Assembly: GCF_004322395.1 (NCBI RefSeq) | Contig: NZ_SCTW01000029.1 | Location: 62,001-126,000 of the forward strand | Reading direction: 5' to 3' | Source of the DNA: Methylobacter sp. | GTDB taxonomy: Bacteria > Pseudomonadota > Gammaproteobacteria > Methylococcales > Methylomonadaceae | DNA length: 64,000 nucleotides | Shown: positions 53,531 to 62,331 of the stretch, piece after piece | Layout of the letters: every line of letters starts with the position of its first letter | Numbering within the stretch: position 1 is the first letter of the stretch | Notes under the pieces: generated by a model | What the model was told of the DNA's origin: nothing | Seen by the model: only the letters and a program-made list of their open reading frames with translations | Databases searched by the model: none | Program-made: the position numbers and the translations under genes

Positions 53531-53742
53531 GTTCATCTTTATACACAAGTATTTTAAGATTCGTCATTCCGGCAGGGATTGCCGGAATCCAGGTCACAGG
53601 GATGTGAACGCTTGATTTATCTAACCAACTCCTGTTTTGCAAGACTTGTCGGTTGCTTCGGCATTGCCATCCATGGCGCCTGGATCCCGGCAATCCCTGC
53701 CGGGACGACGCGGCTAATAAGCACTTGCGTATAAAGATGAAC
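53531..53742. repeat. 212-base nested inverted-repeat element (MITE-like)
   Basis: Outer arms GTTCATCTTTATACACAAGT (53531-53550) and ACTTGCGTATAAAGATGAAC (53723-53742) match in 19 of 20 positions. Inner arms TTCCGGCAGGGATTGCCGGA (within 53561-53593) and its complement (53679-53710) repeat the well-known CCGGCAGGGATTGCCGG dispersed sequence. A short frame inside is not a credible gene. The element fills the purE-rmuC gap (53425-53803). Confidence 0.75.
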
Positions 53743-53803
53743 ACAAGTTTTTACCTTGGGTTTCTTCATGGAAATATGTTTTAAGTTAACGCTTACCGAA
53801 TTT

Positions 53804-55126
53804 CTAACTTTCATCGCTATCAAGCCCCGCCTGATCGCTGATACTTTTCGGGAAAGTCTTTTTGACTTTAACGCCCAGCTCGACGAAGCTGCTGGCTTGG
53901 CGAATCAGGTTGCCGTTGCCTTGGGTTAATTTATTCATTACGCCGTCATACGTGCTGTTGACGGTGCTTAGCTGTTTGCCCAGTTTATCCAGGTCATCCA
54001 CAAAGCCCCGGATTTTGTCGTAAACCAGCCCTGCCTTATCGGCAATAGCACGGGCATTTTCGTTTTGGCGTTCATAACGCCAGATGTTTTCGATAGTGCG
54101 CAAGGTAGCTAATAAAGTGGTCGGGGTAACCACGACGATTTTGTGCTCGAAAGCGTCGGCAAATAAGCGCTCGTCAGCTTGGAAAGCGGCGATAAAAGCG
54201 GCTTCAATCGGCATGAATAACAGCACAAAATCCAGAGACCTTAAGCCTTTTAAGTCCGAATAACTCTTGTTGCTGAGTCCCTTGATATGTTCCCGTACCG
54301 CGTCGGTATGCTGCTTTAATGACAGTACCCGCTCCTGGTCGTCTTCGGTTGAGCAATAACGCTCATAAGCCAGCAGGGACACTTTGGAATCGATCACCAC
54401 ATCCTTGTTTTCAGGTAGGCGGACGATCACATCCGGCTTGAACAGCCTGTTATCTTCATCCCGGAATGCGCCTTGCGTTTCGTATTCGATGCCTTTGCGC
54501 AGCCCCGATTTTTCCAGCACTTTTTCCAGGATCATCTCGCCCCAGTTGCCTTGAGCTTTTTTGTCGCCTTTTAGGGCGCGGGTCAGGTTAAGGGCTTCCT
54601 GGTTCATTTGCGCGGTATCGCGCCGCAACGAGACGATTTCCTCGCGCAGGGAAATGCGGTCTTTATTCTCGTTGTCGTAAACCGTTTCTATGCGTTGCTT
54701 GAACTCGCCGAGCTGTTCCCGCAATGGCGTGACGATATGGTCCAGGCTGGTTTTATGGTGTTCGGTGAATTGTTTGCTGCGGTCGTCGAAAATCTTGCCG
54801 GCCAGATTTTCAAACTGGGTGTTCAGGCGCAGTTCCGCGTCCAGCAAGAGTTTTAGTTTTTCCGCGGTATTTTTTGCCTGCTCATCCATGCGGGTTTGCA
54901 ATTGCGCATTCTCGGTTTTGGTCTCGATAAACAGCTGCTGCAACTGTTTAAATTCGTTTTCACGGATTTGTGATTGTTTTAGTTTTTCTTCGGCGACAGC
55001 GAGATCGGTTGAGAGTTGCCGGATCAGGGTTTTATCCTTGCCGTTTAGCAAACGTATTGCAAATGCGCCAACCAAGAAGCCGATTAAGGTCCAGACCAGA
55101 GGAGGAATATTATTGAGAAAACTCAT
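53804..55126 (-). CDS. rmuC: DNA recombination protein RmuC
   Basis: 440 residues. One N-terminal membrane helix (PLVWTLIGFLVGAFAIRLL) is followed by a long coiled coil (about 35-190) and the RmuC nuclease-like domain with LEKSGLRKGIEYETQG, KPDVIVRLPENKDVVIDSKVS-type core and FMPIEAAFIAA. The family limits inversions at short inverted repeats, fitting for a genome this rich in palindromes. It is monocistronic. Confidence 0.94.
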   Translation of the reverse strand: MSFLNNIPPLVWTLIGFLVGAFAIRLLNGKDKTLIRQLSTDLAVAEEKLKQSQIRENEFKQLQQLFIETKTENAQLQTRMDEQAKNTAEKLKLLLDAELRLNTQFENLAGKIFDDRSKQFTEHHKTSLDHIVTPLREQLGEFKQRIETVYDNENKDRISLREEIVSLRRDTAQMNQEALNLTRALKGDKKAQGNWGEMILEKVLEKSGLRKGIEYETQGAFRDEDNRLFKPDVIVRLPENKDVVIDSKVSLLAYERYCSTEDDQERVLSLKQHTDAVREHIKGLSNKSYSDLKGLRSLDFVLLFMPIEAAFIAAFQADERLFADAFEHKIVVVTPTTLLATLRTIENIWRYERQNENARAIADKAGLVYDKIRGFVDDLDKLGKQLSTVNSTYDGVMNKLTQGNGNLIRQASSFVELGVKVKKTFPKSISDQAGLDSDES

Positions 55127-55588
55127 GTTAACTATACTTTAAAACGGTCAAGTTTTCGGTTTTTTCAAAAAACAGTTGGAATTTCATGGTCATATTAAAG
55201 TTTGCATATTGAGGCAGATAAAGGAGTCCGATCCCTGCTGCCGTGTCGACGATCGACTGGTATTTTTTTTGGTATTTAGCATTGTCCAGTATCAACGTGA
55301 TGCGGCATCCGGCATTTGAAGTCTTTGTTATTTATCGATGTTGAACTTAAAGCCCACAATCCGCACATAGAGTGGAAAGTTACAATACATCAGCTATATA
55401 GACAATATAAAACGCTTTGAAACTTATGAATTAAGACTGCCGCTAAAATTGATTATACGCTAGCTCCTGGAATCCATTAAGAGCCAAGTTTAAATCGATT
55501 TACTTTCAAATTAACAGCGTTAATCCACGCTTAAAATTCCAATCAAAGACGGGGCTAAACGAATTGGCAAAACCTTACTTTTCTATTT
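55127..55588. other. Divergent intergenic region, rmuC / porin
   Basis: About 460 AT-rich bases between rmuC and the Fur-box-like promoter of the porin gene. No gene, RNA fold or clear repeat was found. Confidence 0.5.
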
Positions 55589-55631
55589 AAATAGGAATCG
55601 TTTGCATCTTTATAAGCATTTAACCTATACT
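55589..55631 (+). promoter_or_regulatory. Fur-box-like site overlapping a promoter
   Basis: AATAGGAATCGTTTGCAT (55590-55607) differs at three positions from the common Fur-site form AATGAGAATCATTTGCAT. It covers a possible -35 (TTGCAT, 55602-55607), which stands 18 bases from TATACT (55626-55631). The first gene starts 34 bases further on. Iron-dependent repression of the porin-FMN-membrane unit is therefore plausible. Confidence 0.45.
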
Positions 55632-55664
55632 ATTTTTACCAATTATTTGCGAGAGGCCGTATAA

Positions 55665-57050
55665 ATGAAAAAAAATAAATACTTATTAAAAGGCGGAATA
55701 CTGACAGCGCTTGTTACATTGAATGCACCCGTCAATGCATTGGAAAAACCGCAGACCATGGAAGATATGTGGAAAATCATCCAAGCGCAGCAAAAGCAAA
55801 TCGATGAGATGAAATCGAGTATGGCAGCCGCTCCGGTCAAAGCTGCCAATGGCGACGTAAAAAATTTAGAGCGGAAAACCGATGTGTTGAGTCAGGAAGT
55901 TGAGAAATTACGCACCAACCTGACCATTCCGGATGAGGTGCAGTATAAAAGCGCTTATGGCTTGGGTCCTGCGGCATCCAAGGTCTATCAGGTAGGTAAA
56001 GGTTTGTCGATTGGCGGTTACGGCGAAGCCAATTATCAGGCCAATGTTGGTGAAAAAGGCACCAATACTGATAACGCCGATCTTGAACGTTTGGTGCTCT
56101 ATACCGGTTATAAATTTAGTGACCGCATACTTTTCAATAGTGAACTTGAATTTGAACACGCTACTACTGGGGAAGGTGCTGAAGAAAAGGGCGAAGTTTC
56201 TGTCGAATTTGCAGCACTCGATTTCTTTATAAACCCGCTGGCCAACGTCCGCGCCGGTTTGGTACTGATGCCGATGGGCTTTATCAATCAAATGCACGAA
56301 CCTCCATTCTTTTTCGGCAATAATCGCCCTGTAGTTGAGCGGCTTATCATCCCCACCACTTGGCGCGAAATGGGTGTGGGTTTATTTGGTCAGATAACAC
56401 CGGAATTGACTTATACCACTTATGTAGTTAATGGGTTGAATGCAGACGAGTTTACTTCTGACGGGATCCGAGAAGGTCGCGGTGGCGGCAGTAATGCGAA
56501 AGCCGAAAATTTCGGATATGTTGCACGTATGGATTATACGCCTTCTGCATTACCAGGCGTGACCGTCGGGGGTTCTGCTTATGTGGGTAATTCTGGGCAA
56601 AACCAAACCTTTGATGGACAACACCCAGATGTCTTTACGCAACTTTATGAAGCGCATGTGCAATGGAAGTACCGTGGCCTGGAATTCCGCACGCTTGGTT
56701 CATGGGGGCACATCAATAATGCCGATATTTTAAGTGCAGCCAAAGGAGAAACCATAGGTACGGAAAACTATGGCTTTTACACCGAGCTGGGTTATGACGT
56801 GCTGCCGTTGCTATGGAAAGATACAACACAATATCTAGCACCTTTCTTCCGTTATGAAACGTTAGATACTATTGCCAAAGCACCGACAGGTTTTGCCGAT
56901 GATCCAACCAAAGACATGAGTATTTATCAAGTAGGCTTGAACTACAAACCTATCCCCAATGTCGTGATCAAAGCCGATTATCGCAATCGGGTTGCCAAAC
57001 AAGGACCATTATCGGATGATTTTAACTTAGGTTTCGGCTTTATTTTCTAA
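55665..57050 (+). CDS. Outer-membrane porin, OprO/OprP-like beta-barrel with N-terminal coiled coil
   Basis: 461 residues. A Sec signal peptide ends at about NAL (residue 25), a short coiled coil follows (about 30-85, IIQAQQKQIDEM and VEKLRTNL), then amphipathic beta strands of a barrel beginning LSIGGYGEANYQANV and ending in the aromatic signature FGFIF. Strand patterns resemble phosphate-selective porin O/P family proteins. The substrate cannot be told. A Fur-like site upstream and an FMN-binding protein plus membrane protein downstream suggest iron or electron-transfer use rather than phosphate. Confidence 0.8.
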   Translation: MKKNKYLLKGGILTALVTLNAPVNALEKPQTMEDMWKIIQAQQKQIDEMKSSMAAAPVKAANGDVKNLERKTDVLSQEVEKLRTNLTIPDEVQYKSAYGLGPAASKVYQVGKGLSIGGYGEANYQANVGEKGTNTDNADLERLVLYTGYKFSDRILFNSELEFEHATTGEGAEEKGEVSVEFAALDFFINPLANVRAGLVLMPMGFINQMHEPPFFFGNNRPVVERLIIPTTWREMGVGLFGQITPELTYTTYVVNGLNADEFTSDGIREGRGGGSNAKAENFGYVARMDYTPSALPGVTVGGSAYVGNSGQNQTFDGQHPDVFTQLYEAHVQWKYRGLEFRTLGSWGHINNADILSAAKGETIGTENYGFYTELGYDVLPLLWKDTTQYLAPFFRYETLDTIAKAPTGFADDPTKDMSIYQVGLNYKPIPNVVIKADYRNRVAKQGPLSDDFNLGFGFIF

Positions 57051-57073
57051 CTGATAAGTATTTCTCAGCATGA

Positions 57074-57105
57074 AAAACACGAACGGCTGTAGCCGTTCGT
57101 GTTTT
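57074..57105 (+). terminator. Strong intrinsic terminator after the porin gene
   Basis: A 15-pair stem, AAAACACGAACGGCT with AGCCGTTCGTGTTTT, separated by two bases and ending in a T-run. It lies 24 bases after the porin stop. The following two genes therefore need read-through or their own promoter. Confidence 0.85.
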
Positions 57106-57192
57106 ATACAACAAATAAGTAAAATCGATTGTTTGCCGGTAGTGTTAAACTATTTGTGTTTATCTAAATCAATTCTGCAAACGAGACACTCT

Positions 57193-57750
57193 ATGAAAAC
57201 AATCAGGCAAAGGGGATTTGTCATTCTCTTTTTATTGCTGATAAGCGCTGCTGCAACCCCAAGCTTCGCCACAGTCTTTTATAGCAAAAACGAAGCACTG
57301 GAACTGGCGTTCGGCAAAGACGCCAACGTCGAACAGTTATCGTTATTCCCCGATCCACAGCAAACTGCTAAAATCGAAGAATTGTCCAAAGTTAAACTGG
57401 AGTCAGGCCTGTTTACTTTCTATGTCGGCAAAGCTCAAGGCAGAGTGCTCGGTTATGCTGCTATTGAAACCAGTACAGTTAGAACCAAGCCGGAAACCCT
57501 GATAATAGTTTTAACAGCGGATGGCGAATTGCGCAATGTCACAACCCTCGCTTTCCACGAACCACCGGAATATCTGCCGCCCGAACGCTGGTTCGAACAG
57601 TTATACAAGCGTCCGTTAGCCGACATGGATTTTAACAAAGGCATCGACGGCATCAGCGGCGCGACCTTAAGCACCCGAGCGACAGTCAGCAGTGTCCGCA
57701 AAGTCATGGCGATTTATCAAGTTATGGTAAAAGAACAGGGCAAAAACTAA
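57193..57750 (+). CDS. FMN-binding domain protein, RnfG/NqrC-like, exported
   Basis: 185 residues from the ATG at 57193. A Sec signal peptide or membrane anchor lies at GFVILFLLLISAAATPSFA. The domain carries the covalent-FMN motif DGISGATLSTRATV, where the second Thr of SGATLST is the usual flavin attachment site. It shares one base with the start of the next gene, so the two are coupled. No ApbE flavin transferase is visible in the window. Such proteins pass electrons across or outside the inner membrane. Confidence 0.85.
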   Translation: MKTIRQRGFVILFLLLISAAATPSFATVFYSKNEALELAFGKDANVEQLSLFPDPQQTAKIEELSKVKLESGLFTFYVGKAQGRVLGYAAIETSTVRTKPETLIIVLTADGELRNVTTLAFHEPPEYLPPERWFEQLYKRPLADMDFNKGIDGISGATLSTRATVSSVRKVMAIYQVMVKEQGKN

Positions 57751-58253
57751 TGCGCTATTTTGTTACCGGCGAACAGCATCGCAAATCGTTGATCAACACC
57801 TTAGTTTTAATGTTTTTGGTATATATCGCTTTGTTATGGGTGAGTAACGGCATGATGTATTTTCATCATATGGACTTAACGCCCGGTTCGGTAGTTGCCT
57901 ATTATCTAGGTTCTGAAGAGCAATTTACCCAGCCGCGCAGTTATCAGGGCATGCTCGAAGTATCTCATTTTCATCTGTTCTCAATGGGCATGCTGGTGCT
58001 GACCCTGACGCATTTAATGCTGATGACCGAGTTCCCGGTACGGCTGAAAATCTGGCTGAGCAGCCTAACCTATGCGGCGGCACTGGCTGACGAAGCAGGC
58101 GGCTGGCTGGTCAGGTTTGTCGATCCGCTATTTGCCTACTTTAAAATCGCCGCGTTCGTCGTATTGGAGCTTTCGCTGGCGGTTTTATTGATTGTGGTCA
58201 TTACGGCTCTGGTTCAAGCTAGAGCCCGGATGAGCAAAGCCAGTTCCGAATAA
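57750..58253 (+). CDS. Four-helix membrane protein coupled to the FMN-binding protein
   Basis: 167 residues with four predicted membrane helices (about 16-36, 68-88, 98-112 with DEAGGW, and 126-152). Histidines lie at or near helix faces (FHHM, VSHFHLF, LTHLM), as in small b-type cytochromes, although no defined haem-binding family is recognised. ATG overlaps the stop of the FMN-binding gene. A plausible role is membrane electron donor to the flavoprotein. This is inference from pairing and histidine placement. Confidence 0.7.
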   Translation: MRYFVTGEQHRKSLINTLVLMFLVYIALLWVSNGMMYFHHMDLTPGSVVAYYLGSEEQFTQPRSYQGMLEVSHFHLFSMGMLVLTLTHLMLMTEFPVRLKIWLSSLTYAAALADEAGGWLVRFVDPLFAYFKIAAFVVLELSLAVLLIVVITALVQARARMSKASSE

Positions 58254-58396
58254 CCCCCTGCTTTTTGATTTACCACGATGAAAAGCTCGTCGTGGTAAAT
58301 CAACCAATCTCACCGGAACATCAGTTTAGGTGTTTCTACTCATTGCCTATATGGCTCGTTTCCTCTAGCCTCTCGTTACCCATTGAGATAAGTTAC

Positions 58397-58449
58397 GTAG
58401 GGCGTGCCGTGCGCGCCTTAGGAATTAGGCGCACGGCACGGCACGCCCT
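58397..58449. repeat. Palindromic repeat, GTAGGGC family, copy 2
   Basis: GTAGGGCGTGCCGTGCGCGC at 58397 faces GCACGGCACGGCACGCCCTC (58430-58449). Same family as 4316-4368, with a five-base duplication (CGGCA) in the right arm. It sits in the 309-base gap before gnd. An open frame running through it (58265-58552) is not credible as a gene. Confidence 0.8.
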
Positions 58450-58562
58450 CGGCGGCTGTCCTTATATATTGAAGCAACAAAACTTTTCCGAACAACGCTA
58501 TCTTTCGTGGATCAATCAGCCTTTTAACAGACGATTCAAAATCACTCTTTAAGAAGATAACT

Positions 58563-60008
58563 ATGAAAGCAAATATCGGATTAATCGGCTTGGCCGTCAT
58601 GGGCCAAAATCTGGCTCTAAATATGAACGACCACGGCTTTAAAGTAGCCGTACATAACCGCACACTCAGTAAAGTAGATGAATTCCTGAACGGCCCTGTC
58701 AAAAACACGCAGATTATCGGCACCCATTCGCTGGAAGAGCTGATTGATAACCTCGAAACGCCCCGCATCGTCATGCTGATGGTTAAAGCGGGCGACATCG
58801 TCGATCAGTATATTGACCAGTTAGTGCCGCTGTTATCGGCCGGCGATATTATTATCGATGGCGGCAACTCGCTGTTCACCGACACCCACCGCCGTACTCT
58901 CGCCCTAAAAGAAAAAAACATCCTTTATATAGGTGCAGGCGTTTCCGGCGGCGAAGAAGGCGCAAGGCACGGACCGTCGATCATGCCCGGCGGCAACAAA
59001 GACGCATGGCCTGCAATCCAACCCATATTCCAGTCCATCAGCGCACAGGTCGACGGCGAACCTTGCTGCAAATGGGTCGGCGATAACGGCGCGGGGCACT
59101 ACGTCAAAATGGTGCATAACGGCATTGAATACGGCGATATACAATTGATCTGCGAAGCTTATCAACTGATGTCCGACGGCTTAGGCTTAAGCGTCGACCA
59201 AATGCACGACATATTTGCCGAGTGGAACCAGGGCTCATTAAGCTCTTACCTAATCGAAATCACTGCCGCGATCTTGGCTTACAAAGACGAAGACGGCCAG
59301 CCGCTGTTGGAAAGCATCCTCGACGCCGCCGGACAAAAAGGCACCGGCAAATGGACCGTGACTAATGCCCTTGACTTGGGCATCCCTTTAACCTTGATCG
59401 GCGAATCGGTATTTTCCCGTTGCTTGTCCGCGCAAAAAGACGAGAGAGTTAGAGCCTCGTCCATCTTGCCCAAGCCGACCCAGCAATTTACCGGTGACCA
59501 AAAAACCATGATCAATGCGATTGGCGACGCTTTATACGCGGCCAAGATTATTTCTTACGCCCAAGGCTTCCGCTTGATGCGTGAAGCCTCGAAACAATAC
59601 AACCTGTCGCTGAATTATGGCGATATTGCATTGATGTGGCGCGGCGGCTGTATTATCCGCAGCCGGTTTTTAAACGACATCAAGCAAGCCTACGATGCCG
59701 ACCCTGATTTAGAAAACCTGCTGTTAGCCGACTTTTTTGTCGATGCGATAAAACAAGCCGATCAAGGCTGGCGCAAAGCCGTTATATCAGGCATCGAGCT
59801 AAGCATCCCGACCCCGGCCTTCTCTTCCGCGCTGGCTTATTACGACGGCTATCGGTCTGAAAGATTACCGGCTAATTTATTGCAGGCGCAAAGAGACTAT
59901 TTCGGCGCGCATACCTATGAACGGATAGACCGGCCCAGAGGCCAATTTTTTCATACCGACTGGACAGGGCGCGGCGGCAAGACTGCATCGACTAGCTATA
60001 ATGCTTAA
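58563..60008 (+). CDS. gnd: 6-phosphogluconate dehydrogenase, decarboxylating
   Basis: 481 residues, the long homodimeric form. Converts 6-phosphogluconate and NADP to ribulose 5-phosphate and CO2 in the oxidative pentose phosphate pathway. The Rossmann start IGLIGLAVMGQNLALNM has an NADP-type HNRTLSKVD. The catalytic block is DNGAGHYVKMVHNGIEYGD and the C-terminal IDRPRGQFFHTDW is conserved. It stands alone, without zwf or pgl. Confidence 0.97.
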   Translation: MKANIGLIGLAVMGQNLALNMNDHGFKVAVHNRTLSKVDEFLNGPVKNTQIIGTHSLEELIDNLETPRIVMLMVKAGDIVDQYIDQLVPLLSAGDIIIDGGNSLFTDTHRRTLALKEKNILYIGAGVSGGEEGARHGPSIMPGGNKDAWPAIQPIFQSISAQVDGEPCCKWVGDNGAGHYVKMVHNGIEYGDIQLICEAYQLMSDGLGLSVDQMHDIFAEWNQGSLSSYLIEITAAILAYKDEDGQPLLESILDAAGQKGTGKWTVTNALDLGIPLTLIGESVFSRCLSAQKDERVRASSILPKPTQQFTGDQKTMINAIGDALYAAKIISYAQGFRLMREASKQYNLSLNYGDIALMWRGGCIIRSRFLNDIKQAYDADPDLENLLLADFFVDAIKQADQGWRKAVISGIELSIPTPAFSSALAYYDGYRSERLPANLLQAQRDYFGAHTYERIDRPRGQFFHTDWTGRGGKTASTSYNA

Positions 60009-60150
60009 ATAAAGCATTTCAGATTACGCGACTTTCTGCATTCACTGATTTCCAAGCTTCTGATAGGAATCAGCACAAAATCAATATTTGTGTGGACATA
60101 CTCCCATGCGCCCTCTATCGTGTTTACTTACGTTATAACAAGGCGACGTT

Positions 60151-60375
60151 ATGTTAACCCTCAAACTTACAACTATTGGCAATTCCGTGGGCGTTGTTTT
60201 ACCCAAGGAAGCGTTGGACAAGCTGCACCTCGAAAAAGGCGATAAAGTGTACCTGACCGAATCCCCTGAAGGTTTCCGACTGACGCCCTATGACCCGGAA
60301 TTTGAAAAACAAATGACTTTAGCGCGGCAGATTATGAAAAAGCGCCGTGAAGTTTTGAATGAACTGGCAAAATAA
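60151..60375 (+). CDS. AbrB/MazE-type antitoxin
   Basis: 74 residues with the swapped-hairpin AbrB fold: TTIGNSVGVVLPKEALDKLHLEKGDKVYLTE split over two strands, then a helical tail for toxin binding. It shares one base with the start of the following Doc gene, the usual antitoxin-toxin arrangement. The antitoxin frame is intact while its toxin is broken. Confidence 0.9.
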   Translation: MLTLKLTTIGNSVGVVLPKEALDKLHLEKGDKVYLTESPEGFRLTPYDPEFEKQMTLARQIMKKRREVLNELAK

Positions 60376-60756
60376 TGTCAGTCGTATGGATTGAAGAGTC
60401 CGTTGTCCTTGCCCTGCATGAGGAACATCTTGCAGAACATGGCGGCCCTGTTGGCGTTCGTGATCGCGGGCTACTGGAGTCCGCCTTGTTTCGTCCGCAG
60501 AACTTAATCGGCTGGTGATCCAGATCTCGCCGCTCTTGCCGCCGCCTATGGTTTTGGCCTTGCTCGCAACCATCCTTTTATCGACGGCAACAAACGCACA
60601 GCTTTCACGGTAATGGAGCTGTTCCTTGCTTTAAACGGTCAGGAATTAATTGCCGGCGATCCGTCATGCATTATTACTATTTTAAAACTCGCTGAAGGTA
60701 GCCTGAGCGAAGCAGAGTTTGCAGATTGGATCAGGGCAAACGCTAATTCTAGCTGA
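60375..60756 (+). pseudogene. Doc/Fic-family toxin, frameshifted
   Basis: The first 47 codons (MSVVWIEESVVLALHEEHLA through RPQNLIGW) end at TGA 60516-60518. The continuation DPDLAALAAAYGFGLARNHP with the Fic catalytic motif HPFIDGNKR is in the next frame from 60517 to the TGA at 60754-60756. The shift corresponds to one base gained or two lost. The rest of the ~125-residue protein is well kept, so the lesion looks recent. Doc proteins phosphorylate EF-Tu. Confidence 0.88.
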
Positions 60757-60872
60757 GCTAATGTGGCATACGGCGCAATACAGTAGGCTATTATCGCCCT
60801 ACAGATCCGCCTTACCGAGTTACAACATTCGGTGTTAGAATCCAGCCATCTCCAATCCCTACGGTGAAAGCC

Positions 60873-61091
60873 ATGTATGCAGTAGAATTTGAAACCCATA
60901 TCGACAACGGCATCGTTCATATCCCTGCCCGCTATAAAGAATTACAAAACAGCAATAAAGCTAAAATCATTGTTATGGTCGATGAAATCGGCGATAAAAA
61001 AGATGAGCTTGCTTTTGACCGGTTTTTAAAACAAAGCAAAAAAGTAGAAAATCTGACCGTTTTCAGCAGAGATGAATTGCATGACCGATAA
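60873..61091 (+). CDS. Small antitoxin-like protein of a VapBC-type pair
   Basis: 72 residues from the ATG at 60873 (a GTG three codons earlier is possible). MYAVEFETHIDNGIVHIPARY resembles the beta-strand DNA-binding start of VapB/DUF2281-like antitoxins, followed by a charged helical tail (FDRFLKQSKKVENLTVF). It overlaps the PIN-domain reading frame by 11 bases, which supports the pairing. Confidence 0.75.
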   Translation: MYAVEFETHIDNGIVHIPARYKELQNSNKAKIIVMVDEIGDKKDELAFDRFLKQSKKVENLTVFSRDELHDR

Positions 61092-61512
61092 GGTTTTCAT
61101 CGATACCAATATTTGGGTCTACGCCTGTCTCGATACCGACAATACGCAATCTCATAACAAACATCTTAAAGCGGTCGAATATTTGCAACGGCTTTACCGC
61201 GATACCGAAATGATCATTTCCACCTAGGTTTTAAGCGAGTATTACAGTGCCTTGCTAAAAAACAAAATTGACGACCTTGATATTCAAGAAAGCTCACGAG
61301 AACTTACACAAGCAATTGAAGTCGTCGCCTTATCAAAAAACACTGTAACAAACTCCTATCTGATTCGAAACCGTTATCGCTACAGCTACTGGGACTCTCT
61401 GATTATTGCTTCCGCGCTGGAACATGGCTGCACAAAGCTAATCAGCGAAGACATGCAAAATCATCAGTTCATCGAAGACCGGCTAAGCATCAGCAATCCC
61501 TTCGTGGATTAG
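61081..61512 (+). pseudogene. PIN-domain toxin (VapC-like) interrupted by an in-frame amber codon
   Basis: 143 codons in one frame, MTDKVFIDTNIWVYACLDTD to SNPFVD. A TAG at 61225-61227 stands between ISTT-like and VLSEYYSAL segments, where relatives read STQVLSE, so a single C-to-T change (CAG to TAG) explains it. The acidic PIN residues are all present: D8 in FIDTN, E in VLSEYY, D in YWDSLIIA and ED in ISEDMQ. It is inactive unless suppressed. Confidence 0.88.
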
Positions 61513-61619
61513 CTCTCATCCTGCGCACAATTCAGTTGATCCTTAAGGCTAAATGTAGCCCGCGCAGGTCTGATCAGTGTAGCTTAACGTACCTACTCCC
61601 GTAGATTGAGCTGAGGTAC

Positions 61620-61655
61620 GAAGCCCAACAAATAGAATGGCAAATGTTGGGCTTC
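61620..61655. repeat. Hairpin repeat GAAGCCCAACA
   Basis: GAAGCCCAACA (61620-61630) and TGTTGGGCTTC (61645-61655) are perfect inverted arms around 14 bases, in the 295-base gap between the broken vapC and the AT-rich membrane-protein gene. The remainder of the gap shows no gene. Confidence 0.75.
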
Positions 61656-61807
61656 CTCATGTCAGCCCAACAGCCCTGAGATGCAACGCCAATGCATCAA
61701 GCAGTAAACCGGATTTTCAAGATCATGATATGATGCGTTAGAGTTTAAGGTACGCGCCGCGTACCTATTACGATGCTAATTCCTTAATATTTTGAACTTG
61801 AATTAAT

Positions 61808-62323
61808 ATGGCTGAAGATAGAAATCTCTATTTAACGAATCCTTGGATTACCTCACTATTTATTTATTACTTTTTTGTGCTACTAGTTGGTTTTTCAATG
61901 TCTATACTAGCATTGCAACCAGACTTTATTGATATTAAAACATATAATATTTTAACGTTAAGTATTATTGGATCAATTGGTATGGCACTAAATGGAGCAG
62001 CAATATTTTATATTAGAAAGTTATATAAACTTTGCTTTGATGATAGATTAAAAATAGATGACTCTAATAATATTTATGTTCGTAGATTAGGAACAGTTAT
62101 TTACTTTTTTGCCAGACCATTATTCTCAATTGGTTTCGCAATCCTTTTTATTATTGGTTTGCAATCAGGGTTCATGCTGACAAGCAACAAACCTATAGAA
62201 TTGAACTCAGGTTTTATATATTTAACAATGTTTCTATCTTTCTTTGGAGGCTTCTTGTCTGGCAAGGTTATTAAGAAACTTGAAGTTTCAGGCGAAAAAG
62301 TTATTAGTAAAGTAACGAGGTAA
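61808..62323 (+). CDS. Four-helix membrane protein of unknown function, AT-rich
   Basis: 171 residues. Four membrane helices lie at about 14-38, 46-70, 97-122 and 138-157, with a short charged loop (KLCFDDRLKIDDSNN) after the second and a basic C-terminal tail. There is no signal peptide and no recognised family. Codon use is strongly AT-rich, unlike the surrounding chromosome but like the next gene, which starts eight bases downstream. Size and topology are like membrane effectors of small conflict systems, but that is inference. Confidence 0.65.
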   Translation: MAEDRNLYLTNPWITSLFIYYFFVLLVGFSMSILALQPDFIDIKTYNILTLSIIGSIGMALNGAAIFYIRKLYKLCFDDRLKIDDSNNIYVRRLGTVIYFFARPLFSIGFAILFIIGLQSGFMLTSNKPIELNSGFIYLTMFLSFFGGFLSGKVIKKLEVSGEKVISKVTR

Positions 62324-62331
62324 TATCAACA

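Noticed and set aside
53460-53744. 94-codon frame upstream of purE
   Set aside because: It is made of the nested inverted-repeat element and has no protein resemblance.
58265-58552. 95-codon frame before gnd
   Set aside because: It reads through a palindromic repeat and has no ribosome-binding site or homology cue.
61081-61512. Amber codon in vapC as a recoded or stop-suppressed residue
   Set aside because: There is no pyrrolysine or suppression context, and a neighbouring toxin is also broken. Simple nonsense mutation is more economical.
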